From positions 1 through 53,405 of the forward strand of contig NZ_JAGSOG010000025.1 in NCBI RefSeq assembly GCF_018139695.1: a stretch of 53,405 nt of DNA, given 5' to 3'. Position 1 is the stretch's first letter; every line of letters begins with the position of its first letter. Of this stretch, positions 9,470 to 16,999 are shown one piece after another. The stretch is from Actinospica durhamensis (GTDB lineage: Bacteria > Actinomycetota > Actinomycetes > Streptomycetales > Catenulisporaceae). Below the pieces are notes generated by a model. That model saw only the letters and a program-made list of their open reading frames with translations. It searched no databases and was not told the origin of the DNA. A program made the translations under genes and the position numbers.

Positions 9470-10494
9470 CAGACCTCCAGCTTGGTCTTGGTGGTGGTGT
9501 CCAGCTTGGTCTTGGTGGTGGCGGCGTTGTCGTCTGTGGCTTCGTGCTCTGATTCGGCTCCGTGGCCGGTGATCGCGAGGAAGACCTCGTCGAGGGTCGG
9601 CTGCGCCACGCTGACCGAGATGATCGACACCCCGGCCTGGCGAAAGGCGATCAGCACGTCGGCGGCCCGGTCCGCGGTCTCCAGCGGCACGTTCATCCGC
9701 CCCGACTCCGGGGTGAGCACCGGCTCGGTGCCCGCGACCCGCCGCACGACCTGCCGCGCGACCTCCACGTCGGCGCCCGGGGCCAGCCGCAGCTGGAGGG
9801 TCGAGTCGCCCACCGAGGCCTTGAGCTCCTCCGGCGTGCCCTCGGCGACCTTGCGGCCCCGGTCGATCACCGCGATCCGGTCGGCGAGCTGGTCCGCCTC
9901 GTCCAGGTACTGGGTGGTGAGCAGCACCGTGCAGCCCTCGGCGACCAGGCCGCGGATGGTGTCCCACATCTGGCCGCGGGTGCGCGGGTCGAGGCCGGTG
10001 GTGGGCTCGTCCAGGAAGATCAGCGGCGGCCGGGTGATCAGGCTCGCGGCCAGGTCGAGCCGGCGGCGCATACCTCCGGAGAACTGCGAGATCGGCCGGT
10101 CCGCGGCCTCCTCGAGGCCGAACTGCTCGAGCAGCCGGCGCGCCGAGGCCCGCGCGTCGCCCGAGCGCAGGCCCTGCAGCCGGCCGAACATCCACAGGTT
10201 CTCGGTGGCCGTCAGGTCCTCGTCGACCGAGGCGAACTGCCCGGTGATGCCGATCAACTGGCGCACCCGGTGCGCTTCGCGAGCGACGTCCACCCCGAAC
10301 ACCCGCGCCCGCCCGGCATCGATCGGCAGCAGCGTGGCGAGCATCCGCAGCGCGGTGGTCTTGCCCGCCCCGTTCGGGCCGAGCACCCCGAAGACCTCGC
10401 CCTGCCGTACCTCCAGGTCGATCCCGTCGACCGCGCGGAATCGGCCGAACTCCTTCACCAGACCAGTTGCCTCAACGGCGGCGGTGGTTGTCAT
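9469..10494 (-). CDS. DrrA-type ABC transporter ATP-binding protein
   Basis: 341 residues with ATG at 10494 (GGGAG nine bases upstream; an in-frame GTG at 10512 is an alternative). Walker A GPNGAGKTT, Q-loop GQFASVDEDLTATENL, signature FSGGMRRRLDLAASL and Walker B LIFLDEPTTGLD are all present, and the C-terminal ~90 residues match the DrrA extension. It powers export of an unknown, probably hydrophobic compound together with the coupled DrrB-like permease. The last residues contain an imperfect duplication, TTKTKL-D-TTTKTKL, encoded by a direct repeat at about 9479-9519. No dedicated adjacent regulator is seen apart from the convergent SARP. Confidence 0.92.
   Translation of the reverse strand: MTTTAAVEATGLVKEFGRFRAVDGIDLEVRQGEVFGVLGPNGAGKTTALRMLATLLPIDAGRARVFGVDVAREAHRVRQLIGITGQFASVDEDLTATENLWMFGRLQGLRSGDARASARRLLEQFGLEEAADRPISQFSGGMRRRLDLAASLITRPPLIFLDEPTTGLDPRTRGQMWDTIRGLVAEGCTVLLTTQYLDEADQLADRIAVIDRGRKVAEGTPEELKASVGDSTLQLRLAPGADVEVARQVVRRVAGTEPVLTPESGRMNVPLETADRAADVLIAFRQAGVSIISVSVAQPTLDEVFLAITGHGAESEHEATDDNAATTKTKLDTTTKTKLEV
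9479..9519 (-). repeat. Short direct repeat at the 3' end of the DrrA-like gene
   Basis: Two copies of CAGCTTGGTCTTGGTGGTG in tandem encode the repeated TTKTKL at the protein tail. Confidence 0.7.
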
Positions 10495-10643
10495 CTCATC
10501 GTGCTCCCTCACAGCGAAAGTGGACTGATGAGGAAGCTATGCGGCCGTGGATTCACCACGGCTACACCGCGGTATCACGCGGATTCGCCGCGAAACCTGC
10601 TGGTCAGCGAGCTGGATGGTCTTCGGGGTGTCGATTTCTTCGG
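10495..10643. other. Gene-free spacer between DrrA-like and oxidoreductase genes
   Basis: 149 bases, presumably carrying the drrAB promoter on the minus strand. It contains short GC-rich complementary stretches (CGCGG-ATTCG-CCGCG) just upstream of a GAAAC. I see no convincing gene or RNA. Confidence 0.4.
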
Positions 10644-11618
10644 CTACGGGATCAGGACGATCCTGCCGAAGACCTCACCGGCGTCCATCTTGTGGTGTGC
10701 CAACGCGGCCTGCTCCAGCGGCAGCAGTTCGTGCACGACGGAGTACAGCTCGCCGCTCGCGGCCTTCGCGAACTGTTCCGCGCGTACGGCGAGTCGATCC
10801 GACCCGGCCACGGTGTCCGAGCTGAAGGTGGCGAACGACATCGACCTCTGAAACGCCGCCATCAGCTTCATGCCGAAGTCCGCCGGCGGCGGCCCTGCGA
10901 CGATGCCGACGGCCACCATCCGGCCGTTCGGCTTGAGCCGATCGAAGAACGTGGGCATGTGTGCACCGGCGACCACGTCGATGATGACGTCGTACTCGGC
11001 GGGAACGCCCGCTTCCGCTTCCGCGTGCGCCTGGCCGAGGCGGTCCAGCACGTGGGTCGCGCCGAGTTCGCGCAGTCGCTCGCCGCGCTCGGCCGACGAG
11101 GTCGTGACCGCCACCACGTCCGCGCCGCCACGGGCTGCGAGCTGGACCGCCATGATCCCGATGCTGCCGGCCGCGCCGCGCACCAGTACCGACTCGCCCG
11201 GAGCGAAACGGGCGTGGGCCAGACCGAAGTGGGCCACCACGCCGGAGCTGCCGAGCGTCACGGCGTCGACGGGCGAGAGGACCTCCGGGAGCGGGGCTGT
11301 CTCCCCCACCGGCGCGATCGCCTGCTCGACGTAGCCGCCGCTCACCCCGGTCGCCGCCCACACGCGCCGGCCGATCCACGACGCGTCCACGCCGTCGCCG
11401 ACCGCGGTCACGGTGCCCGCCACCTCGCCGCCGGGGATGTGCCCCTCCTTGAAGCCGTAGGCGGCCAGGGCGCCGCTGCGGATCACCACGTCGACGCCGC
11501 CGACGCCGATCGCCTCGGTGGCGATCAGCACCTGACCTGCGGCCGGAACCGGGGTGGGCAGGTCGATCACCGCCAGACCGTCGGGGCTTCCGAACGCCTT
11601 GATCGCGACCGCCTTCAT
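10644..11618 (-). CDS. Zinc-independent NADPH:quinone oxidoreductase (MDR family)
   Basis: 324 residues. ATG at 11618 has AAGGAG six bases upstream; a second ATG one codon earlier is possible. A GroES-like N-terminus (MKAVAIKAFGSPDGLAVIDLPTP) is followed by a Rossmann domain with VLVRGAAGSIGIMAVQLAA, and the catalytic zinc ligands are absent, as in quinone oxidoreductase/zeta-crystallin-like enzymes. It likely reduces quinones or enals with NADPH. It is transcribed divergently from a TetR gene with an 18-bp palindrome in between, so it is probably repressed by that TetR and induced by a reactive electrophile. Confidence 0.9.
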   Translation of the reverse strand: MKAVAIKAFGSPDGLAVIDLPTPVPAAGQVLIATEAIGVGGVDVVIRSGALAAYGFKEGHIPGGEVAGTVTAVGDGVDASWIGRRVWAATGVSGGYVEQAIAPVGETAPLPEVLSPVDAVTLGSSGVVAHFGLAHARFAPGESVLVRGAAGSIGIMAVQLAARGGADVVAVTTSSAERGERLRELGATHVLDRLGQAHAEAEAGVPAEYDVIIDVVAGAHMPTFFDRLKPNGRMVAVGIVAGPPPADFGMKLMAAFQRSMSFATFSSDTVAGSDRLAVRAEQFAKAASGELYSVVHELLPLEQAALAHHKMDAGEVFGRIVLIP

Positions 11619-11675
11619 CATCGTCTCCTTATTCACGGGGGATCCGTCCACGGCTTCGGGACACCTCGGACGCTA

Positions 11676-11693
11676 ACGGACGCCCCCGTCCGT
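11676..11693. promoter_or_regulatory. Probable TetR operator in the divergent oxidoreductase/TetR promoter
   Basis: Perfect 7-bp arms ACGGACG and CGTCCGT separated by CCCC. It sits just upstream of TAAAGT (11699-11704), a plausible -10 for a leaderless TetR transcript with ATG at 11712. Confidence 0.65.
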
Positions 11694-11711
11694 TTGGCTA
11701 AAGTGAGAGTC

Positions 11712-12302
11712 ATGACCGGCCGTTTGCCTCACACCCTGCGCGCCGACGCCCTGGACAACCGGGAACGCATCCTCGACGCGGCCCGCGCAGTCTTCGCCGC
11801 CGAGGGCCTCGGCGTGCCGATGCGGGAGATCGCGCGGCGTGCCGGAGTCGGCCCCGCGACGCTCTACCGCCACTTCCCGACCAAGGAGACGCTGGCGGTC
11901 GAGGCCTTCCGGGACCAGATGCGCGGGTGCCACGCCATCGTCGAGGAAGGGCTGGCCGACCCGGATCCGTGGCACGGGTTCTGTCTGGTGTTCGAGAAGA
12001 TCTGCGAGCTGCACGCCCGCGACCGGGGCTTCACCGCGGCCTTCCTCTCGGCGTTCCCGCAGGCCATGGACTTCGCGGCCGACCGCGCGCAGACGCTGGC
12101 CGCGGTCGCCGACCTCGCCCGCCGGGCCAAGGACGCGGGACGGCTGCGCCGCGACTTCGTCCTGGACGACCTGATCCTCATGCTCAGCGCGCACGGCGGC
12201 ATCGAGGCGAACTCGCCGGCCACCCGCCTCAAGGCCTCCCGGCGCTTCGCCGCGCTCGCGATCCAGGCGTTCCAGGCCCCGTCCCCGAGTCACGCGCCGT
12301 GA
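11712..12302 (+). CDS. TetR/AcrR family regulator
   Basis: 196 residues; the start is ATG 11712, although the frame is open far upstream. The N-terminal helix-turn-helix is clear (REIARRAGVGPATLYRHFPTKETLAVEAF, here split by position ~35-65), followed by a ligand-binding helical domain of usual length. It is divergent from the quinone oxidoreductase with an 18-bp palindrome between them, which fits autoregulation plus repression of the oxidoreductase. The start lies only 7 bases after a TAAAGT -10 element, suggesting a leaderless mRNA. The ligand is unknown. Confidence 0.9.
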   Translation: MTGRLPHTLRADALDNRERILDAARAVFAAEGLGVPMREIARRAGVGPATLYRHFPTKETLAVEAFRDQMRGCHAIVEEGLADPDPWHGFCLVFEKICELHARDRGFTAAFLSAFPQAMDFAADRAQTLAAVADLARRAKDAGRLRRDFVLDDLILMLSAHGGIEANSPATRLKASRRFAALAIQAFQAPSPSHAP

Positions 12303-12345
12303 CGTGATCGGCCCGGGTACCGCCCCGGTCCGGTCCGGCCGAAAA

Positions 12346-12374
12346 TAGCTCCTTAATGGAGCTAACTATAGACT
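12346..12374 (+). promoter_or_regulatory. Palindromic operator and -10 of the MFS exporter gene
   Basis: TAGCTCC (12346-12352) and GGAGCTA (12358-12364) form a perfect 7-bp inverted repeat with spacer TTAAT. TAGACT (12369-12374) lies 6 bases before the GTG at 12381, giving a leaderless arrangement with the operator covering the promoter spacer. The sequence differs from the ACGGACG operator of the adjacent TetR, so another regulator probably binds here. Confidence 0.55.
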
Positions 12375-12380
12375 GGGGCC

Positions 12381-13616
12381 GTGCGCATCGTCTCCTCCCT
12401 CCGCCACCGCAATGCCCGGCTGTACTTCTTCGGGCAGCTCGTCTCCGTGATGGGCACCTGGATGCAGACGGTGGCCCAGTCCTTCCTCGTCCTCGACCTG
12501 ACCCACAGCGGGACGGTGCTCGGCCTGGCGACCGCGGCCAGGTTCGTGCCGATCCTGCTGTTCGGCCCGGCCGGCGGGCTGTTCGCGGACCGGCGCGACA
12601 AGCGGCGCATCCTCTACGTCACGCAGGCGCTGTCCGGACTGCTGGCCGCGGCCCTCGCGATCCTGACCGGCACGCACACCATCCGGATCTGGTCGGTCGT
12701 GCTACTGGCCGTGGCCCTCGGATTCGTCAACGTCTTCGACAACCCGGCCCGGCAGAGCTTCATCACGGAGATGGTCCCGGCCGAGGACCTGGCGAACGCG
12801 GTGACCCTCAACTCGGTGGCGATGAACCTGGCCCGGGTCTTCGGCGCGGCGCTCGGCGGGATCCTGGTGGCCGGGCTGGGCCTGGCCATGTGCTTCGCCT
12901 TCAACGCCGTCTCGTTCGCCGCGGTGCTGGTCTCGCTGGCGGCGATGAACTCCGCCGCGCTGTATCCGTCGCGGCCGGTCAAGGCGCGCAAGGGACAGAT
13001 CAGGGCCGGGCTGACGTACGTGCGCGGGACGCCCGAGCTGCTCGTGCCGCTGCTGATGGTCGGCCTGGTCGGCATGCTCGCCTGGGAGTTCCCGGTGACG
13101 CTGCCCCTGATGGCGAGCCGGATATTCCACGGCGGCGCCGGCACCTACGGCCTGATGACCTCGGTGATGGGGGCCGGGGCCGTCGTGGGCGGGCTCGTGT
13201 CCGCCGCCAGGACGAAGCTGCGGGCGCGGGCGCTGTGCGTGGCGGCGATCGGCTGGGGCATCGCGATCACGGTCGCCGCGATCGCCCCGTCCCTGTGGTC
13301 CGAACTCGTCGTCCTCGTGTTCGTCGGCTACGGCAGCATCACGTTCAACTCCTACGCCAAGACGACGCTCCAGCTCGCCGCCCTGCCGGAGATGCGCGGC
13401 CGAGTGATGGCGCTGTGGGCGCTGGCGTGGCAGGGTTCGACGCCGATAGGCGGCCCGCTCGTCGGCTGGATAGCCCAGGCCGCCGACCCGCGATGGGCCC
13501 TGGTCGCGGGCGGCGTGCCGACCCTGCTGTGCGGCATCCTGGCGCTGCCGACCCTCACCCGCATTGACCGCAAGGCCGCCGCGGCGACCCTCACGCTCGA
13601 GCGCGCCGCGGCCTGA
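12381..13616 (+). CDS. MFS transporter, EntS-like/transmembrane secretion effector type
   Basis: 411 residues with about 12 hydrophobic helices. The N-terminus SSLRHRNARLYFFGQLVSVMGTWMQ, the A-motif-like GGLFADRRDKRRIL and NVFDNPARQSFITEMV are hallmarks of the MFS_3 group that includes the enterobactin exporter EntS and many actinobacterial drug exporters. It should export a small molecule using the proton gradient. The GTG start follows a TAGACT element by six bases with no Shine-Dalgarno. A palindrome over the promoter implies repression by a regulator not encoded next to it, unless the TetR upstream recognises two different sites. Confidence 0.88.
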   Translation: MRIVSSLRHRNARLYFFGQLVSVMGTWMQTVAQSFLVLDLTHSGTVLGLATAARFVPILLFGPAGGLFADRRDKRRILYVTQALSGLLAAALAILTGTHTIRIWSVVLLAVALGFVNVFDNPARQSFITEMVPAEDLANAVTLNSVAMNLARVFGAALGGILVAGLGLAMCFAFNAVSFAAVLVSLAAMNSAALYPSRPVKARKGQIRAGLTYVRGTPELLVPLLMVGLVGMLAWEFPVTLPLMASRIFHGGAGTYGLMTSVMGAGAVVGGLVSAARTKLRARALCVAAIGWGIAITVAAIAPSLWSELVVLVFVGYGSITFNSYAKTTLQLAALPEMRGRVMALWALAWQGSTPIGGPLVGWIAQAADPRWALVAGGVPTLLCGILALPTLTRIDRKAAAATLTLERAAA

Positions 13617-13631
13617 GATTCTCCCAGCCTC

Positions 13632-13647
13632 CTGCGACGTTCCGCAG
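13632..13647. terminator. Small hairpin between convergent MFS and AKR genes
   Basis: CTGCG and CGCAG with a 6-base loop inside the 39-base convergent spacer; weak and without a T-tract. Confidence 0.3.
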
Positions 13648-13655
13648 CCTCGACC

Positions 13656-14693
13656 TCAACGGCGGCGGTTGGCGACGTCCAGCGCGTCCGTGCCGATCTC
13701 CCACATGTTGTCCGCGATGTCGACGGTGACACCCGGGGGCACGATCGCGTCGATGCGGTCGAGCACGTCCGTGGTCAGTTCGATCCCGTCGGCGGCGAGA
13801 TAGCCCTCGAGGTGTTCCATGGTGCGCGGGCCGATGATCGTCGAGGTGACCGCGGGGTGGCGCACGGCGAAGGCGACGGCCATCTGCACGAGCGTCAGCC
13901 CGGCTTCGTCGGCGAGCGCGCCGAGCGCGTCGGCGGCGTCCAGCTTGGCCGCGTTCGCGGGGGCTGCGGCATTGAAGCGATCCGGGCCGCGACGCAAGCG
14001 CGCTGCCGAGCCCGGCCCGCTGACCTCGCGGCCCTTGCGGTACTTGCCCGAGAGCCAGCCGCCGGCCAGCGGACTGTAGGCCATCACCCCCATGCCGTGC
14101 CGTTGGCAGGTGGACAGCAGGTCGTACTCGATCGCCCGGGTCAGCAGCGAGTAAGGGGGCTGCTCGGTGCGGAAACGGCCGTGGCCGCGGCGATCCGCGG
14201 TCCACTGCGCCTCGACGATCTGCGATGCGGGGACCTTGGACGCGCCGAACGACCTGATCTTGCCGGCCCGCACCAGGTCGGTCAGGGCACCGAGAGTCTC
14301 GTCGAGGTCGGTGCGCGGGTCGGGGACGCCGACCTGGTAGAGGTCGATCCAGTCGGTCCGCAGCCTGCGCAGCGAGCCCTCGACCCCCTCGACGATCCAG
14401 CGCCGGGACGCCCCGCGGTGGTTGGGGTCCTGGTCGAAGGGCGGCCCGAACTTGACCGCGAGCACGACGTTCTCGCGCCGTCCGCCGGCCAGCGCCGCGC
14501 CGAGGATCTGCTCCGACTCCCCGTGCGAGTACCCGTCGGCGGTGTCGATGAAGTTGATCCCGGCGTCCAGCGCCCGATGGATGATCCGGACCGCGTCGTC
14601 GTGATCGGAGTTGCCGAACGCGCCGAACATCATCGCGCCCAGACACATCTGGCTGACCGAGACGCCGGTGCGTCCCAGGGGTCGGTATTCCAT
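13656..14693 (-). CDS. Aldo/keto reductase
   Basis: 345 residues. ATG at 14693 has GAGGA six bases upstream and begins the family's usual MEYRPLGRTGVSVS. NADPH-binding and barrel motifs are visible: CLGAMMFG, catalytic Asp and Tyr in FIDTADGYSHG, and Lys in VVLAVKFG. The strand usually written LYQxHRPD reads LYQVGVPD, so the catalytic His appears replaced by Gly, which would lower or shift reductase activity. It is divergent from a TetR gene with two GGAAC-N3-GTTCC sites between, implying TetR control. The substrate is unknown. Confidence 0.88.
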   Translation of the reverse strand: MEYRPLGRTGVSVSQMCLGAMMFGAFGNSDHDDAVRIIHRALDAGINFIDTADGYSHGESEQILGAALAGGRRENVVLAVKFGPPFDQDPNHRGASRRWIVEGVEGSLRRLRTDWIDLYQVGVPDPRTDLDETLGALTDLVRAGKIRSFGASKVPASQIVEAQWTADRRGHGRFRTEQPPYSLLTRAIEYDLLSTCQRHGMGVMAYSPLAGGWLSGKYRKGREVSGPGSAARLRRGPDRFNAAAPANAAKLDAADALGALADEAGLTLVQMAVAFAVRHPAVTSTIIGPRTMEHLEGYLAADGIELTTDVLDRIDAIVPPGVTVDIADNMWEIGTDALDVANRRR

Positions 14694-14835
14694 GGCTGAT
14701 CCTCCTCGAAGAGATCCGCCGCCCGGCCGGCGACGCTGCGGCCCAGGAGGTGTGGTGGGCGCGAGAGACGTCGGGAGCGGCGACTGCCGTGTGCTGCCGG
14801 CCTGGCCATACGGCCTCGGGTCCGGCATCATGGAA

Positions 14836-14879
14836 AGCGGAACCGTGTTCCGCTATCAACGATACGGAACAAGGTTCCG
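14836..14879. promoter_or_regulatory. Two tandem GGAAC-N3-GTTCC operator sites
   Basis: Site 1 has perfect 8-bp arms AGCGGAAC (14836-14843) and GTTCCGCT (14847-14854) around CGT. Site 2 has arms CGGAAC (14865-14870) and GTTCCG (14874-14879) around AAG. Centres are 27 bases apart, in the AKR/TetR divergent promoter. Confidence 0.7.
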
Positions 14880-14913
14880 CTTAGCAAGGCGACTTGACGG
14901 AGGACGTTGCACC

Positions 14914-15525
14914 GTGACCGAGATCGACGGCGGCCCGGCGACGGCGCCGCGGAAGCGGGCGGACGCCCGGCGCAACGAGCAGACCCTGCTGGAGGCGGCG
15001 GCCGCGGCGTTCGTGGCTTCCGGCATCGACGCCCCGGTGCGCGACATCGCCACCCGGGCGGGCGTCGGCGTCGCCACGATCTACCGGCACTTCCCGACCC
15101 GGGCCGATCTCGTCGTCGCCGTCTACCGGCACCAGGTCGAGGCCTGCGCCGAGGCCGGGCCGGCCCTGCTGGCGGAACACGACTCGCCGTACGCCGCGCT
15201 GACCCGCTGGATCGACCTGTTCGTCGACTTCCTGGTCACCAAGCACGGCCTGGCCGAGGCACTGCGGTCGAACGCCGCCGAGTTCGCCACCCTGCACGCC
15301 TACTTCCTGGACCGCCTCGTCCCCGTCTGCGCCGAGATACTCGCCGCCGCCGGCCGGGACGGCGAGATCCGCACCGATATCAGGGCCCTGGAACTCATGC
15401 GCGGCGTCGGCAGCCTCTGCGTCGGCGCGAACCAGAGCCCTGACTACGATGCCCGACGTCTGGTCGCACTCCTGCTCGCCGGACTGCGCCTCAACCCTTC
15501 GGACACAGCTCCGACACTCGCCTGA
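14914..15525 (+). CDS. TetR family regulator
   Basis: 203 residues. GTG at 14914 has GGAGG ten bases upstream. The HTH is VRDIATRAGVGVATIYRHFP, following the usual RRNEQTLLEAAAAAFVASG helix. The C-terminal domain (YFLDRLVPVCAEILAAAG) resembles the TetR_C group seen in regulators such as SbtR-like proteins. The divergent aldo/keto reductase and paired operator sites indicate autorepression and control of that enzyme. Confidence 0.9.
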   Translation: MTEIDGGPATAPRKRADARRNEQTLLEAAAAAFVASGIDAPVRDIATRAGVGVATIYRHFPTRADLVVAVYRHQVEACAEAGPALLAEHDSPYAALTRWIDLFVDFLVTKHGLAEALRSNAAEFATLHAYFLDRLVPVCAEILAAAGRDGEIRTDIRALELMRGVGSLCVGANQSPDYDARRLVALLLAGLRLNPSDTAPTLA

Positions 15526-15550
15526 CCGTGGCCTGACCGTGGCCTGGCCG
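15523..15550 (+). repeat. 11-bp tandem repeat after the TetR stop
   Basis: CTGACCGTGGC occurs twice in direct succession with a third degenerate unit. The first unit overlaps the TetR stop codon. Confidence 0.6.
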
Positions 15551-15639
15551 CGCAGCGACCTGCCTCAGGCGGAGGATCGAGGAGCGACGGTCCTGCGCGT
15601 TGGCGACGCGTACGCACTGGACCGCTGCGGCCGGCCAGC

Positions 15640-15713
15640 CGGGCGCTGACCACGTCGTAGAGCTGGGCATCGACGTGAACCAGGTCGGCGAAGACGGGGG
15701 TGACGTGGCTCAC
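15640..15713 (-). pseudogene. Possible remnant of a MarR-family regulator N-terminus
   Basis: GTG at 15713 has GAGG four bases upstream and opens MSHVTPVFADLVHVDAQLYD followed by VVSARLAG. This resembles the first helix of MarR proteins (DLVR-E--L-NAV-ARL). After about 27 residues the frame changes to arginine/proline-rich sequence with no HTH. Its position, divergent from an alpha/beta hydrolase with a palindrome between, is where a MarR gene would be expected. The call rests on one short segment and could be chance. Confidence 0.35.
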
Positions 15714-15726
15714 AAAACCTCACTTA

Positions 15727-15790
15727 GATTCCTGGGAATCATCTTCCGTGGAATCCGGTTGGGCAGGGATAGATGGACTCCAAGGAATCC
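15727..15790. promoter_or_regulatory. Palindrome and repeated GGAATCC boxes upstream of the alpha/beta hydrolase
   Basis: GATTCC-TG-GGAATC (15727-15740) is a perfect palindrome. Further GGAATCC or GGACTCC boxes follow near 15750, 15775 and 15784. The spacing suggests a multi-site operator. Confidence 0.5.
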
Positions 15791-15820
15791 ATCCCACATC
15801 CCGACCGATGGAGGCCCGAC

Positions 15821-16738
15821 ATGTCCCAGCAGCAGCGTGACGCCCTCGACGCCCTGCTCCGCTCCGCCCCGCGTGCGCAGACGCGGCCCGCTCCCGAGCA
15901 GCAGCGCACCGGCTTCGCCGCGATCATGACCCGTCCCGCACCCGAGGGCGTGGCCACCCGCGAGACCGTCCTGGGCGGCCGTCCGGCCCTGGAGTTCAAG
16001 CCGGTGGCCGTGGCCACACCTCGCGGCCACCTGCTCTACCTGCACGGCGGCGGCTACGTCATCGGCTCACCGGAAACCCATACCGCCCTGACCGGCGAAC
16101 TCGCGCGCCGGTCAGGCCTGCTCGCGACGTCCGTGGACTACCGACTCGCACCCGAACACCCCTTCCCCGCGGCCGTAGACGACGGACTCGCCGCCTACCG
16201 CGAGCTGCTGGCGGCCGGGACCGATCCGCAGGCCATCGTCATGGCCGGTGACTCCGCCGGCGCAGGCCTGAGCCTCGCCACCCTGCTCGCGGCCCGGGAC
16301 GCGGGCCTGCCCCAACCGGCCGCCGTGGTCCTCTTCTCCCCCTGGGTCGACCTCACCCTCGACGGTGCGAGCATGCGCACCAAGCAGGACGCCGACCCCA
16401 TCTTCATCGAAGACGACCTCCGCACCTTCGCAGACTTCTACGTCGCCGCAGGCGACCGAGCCCAGCCCCTGGCCAGCCCCCTGTTCGCCGACCTCACCGG
16501 GCTCCCCCCGCTGCTCATCCAAGTCGGCGCGAACGAACTGCTCCTCGACGACGCGGTCCGCCTGGCCGGCCGCGCCGGCGCCGACAACGTCGAGGTCACC
16601 CTCGAGATCGGCCCCGGCCTGCCCCACGTCTTCCAGCACCACTACGGCAACCTCGACGAAGCCGGCGCCGCGCTGGACCGCGCCGCCCACTTCCTCAACG
16701 CCCACCTGTCGAGCGCTCGCGCGGAGTTAGTGCACTGA
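15821..16738 (+). CDS. Alpha/beta hydrolase, hormone-sensitive-lipase (type IV) family
   Basis: 305 residues. ATG at 15821 follows GGAGG with six bases between. The oxyanion motif HGGGY is at residues 75-79, the nucleophile is Ser145 in GDSAGAG, DYRLAPEHPFP is the conserved family block, and the C-terminal His lies in GLPHVF. These are esterases for short-chain or bulky esters, cytosolic, no signal peptide. The promoter region holds several GGAATCC boxes, so expression is probably regulated, perhaps formerly by the MarR-like remnant next door. Confidence 0.9.
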   Translation: MSQQQRDALDALLRSAPRAQTRPAPEQQRTGFAAIMTRPAPEGVATRETVLGGRPALEFKPVAVATPRGHLLYLHGGGYVIGSPETHTALTGELARRSGLLATSVDYRLAPEHPFPAAVDDGLAAYRELLAAGTDPQAIVMAGDSAGAGLSLATLLAARDAGLPQPAAVVLFSPWVDLTLDGASMRTKQDADPIFIEDDLRTFADFYVAAGDRAQPLASPLFADLTGLPPLLIQVGANELLLDDAVRLAGRAGADNVEVTLEIGPGLPHVFQHHYGNLDEAGAALDRAAHFLNAHLSSARAELVH

Positions 16739-16781
16739 TCTAGGAATCAGCTGATCCCACCGATGCGCCAACCGAGGGGCG

Positions 16782-16827
16782 CCCCGTGAAGACGCAGACA
16801 ATGACGATTGCCTTCTTATTCACGGGG
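16782..16827. terminator. Hairpin in the convergent spacer after the hydrolase
   Basis: Perfect 9-bp arms CCCCGTGAA (16782-16790) and TTCACGGGG (16819-16827), with an inner CAAT/ATTG pair. Likely terminator for the hydrolase gene. Confidence 0.55.
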
Positions 16828-16836
16828 TTGCCCATG

Positions 16837-16999
16837 GGCCGTATCTTCACACCATCGTCGGGGCCGCGACGCCTGCCACGCACGCTCGCGGCGTTGCCGG
16901 ACCGCTTACAGACGACCGAGTATGCGCACGGCCCGGCGCCTTGCGAGGGCACGCGTCAGACGCCGCGGCCTGATCCGACGCTGGTCTGAAGACCCGGCC
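16837..16999. repeat. MITE-like palindromic repeat, copy 1
   Basis: About 163 bp whose two ends are complementary (GGCCGTATCTTCA at left, TGAAGACCCGGCC at right) and whose interior is a long imperfect inverted repeat (GGCCGCGACGCCTG against CAGACGCCGCGGCC). The ~125-base core is nearly identical (three differences seen) to 51508-51630. It carries no recognisable transposase. It abuts the stop codon of the minus-strand FAA-hydrolase gene. Confidence 0.75.

Noticed and set aside
10520-10600. CTGATGAG followed by GAAAC, reminiscent of a hammerhead ribozyme
   Set aside because: The spacing is about 70 bases and no proper stems I-III can be drawn around the conserved bases.
16739-16998. Transposase gene inside the palindromic repeat
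   Set aside because: No frame with DDE motifs; both copies are non-coding and far too short.
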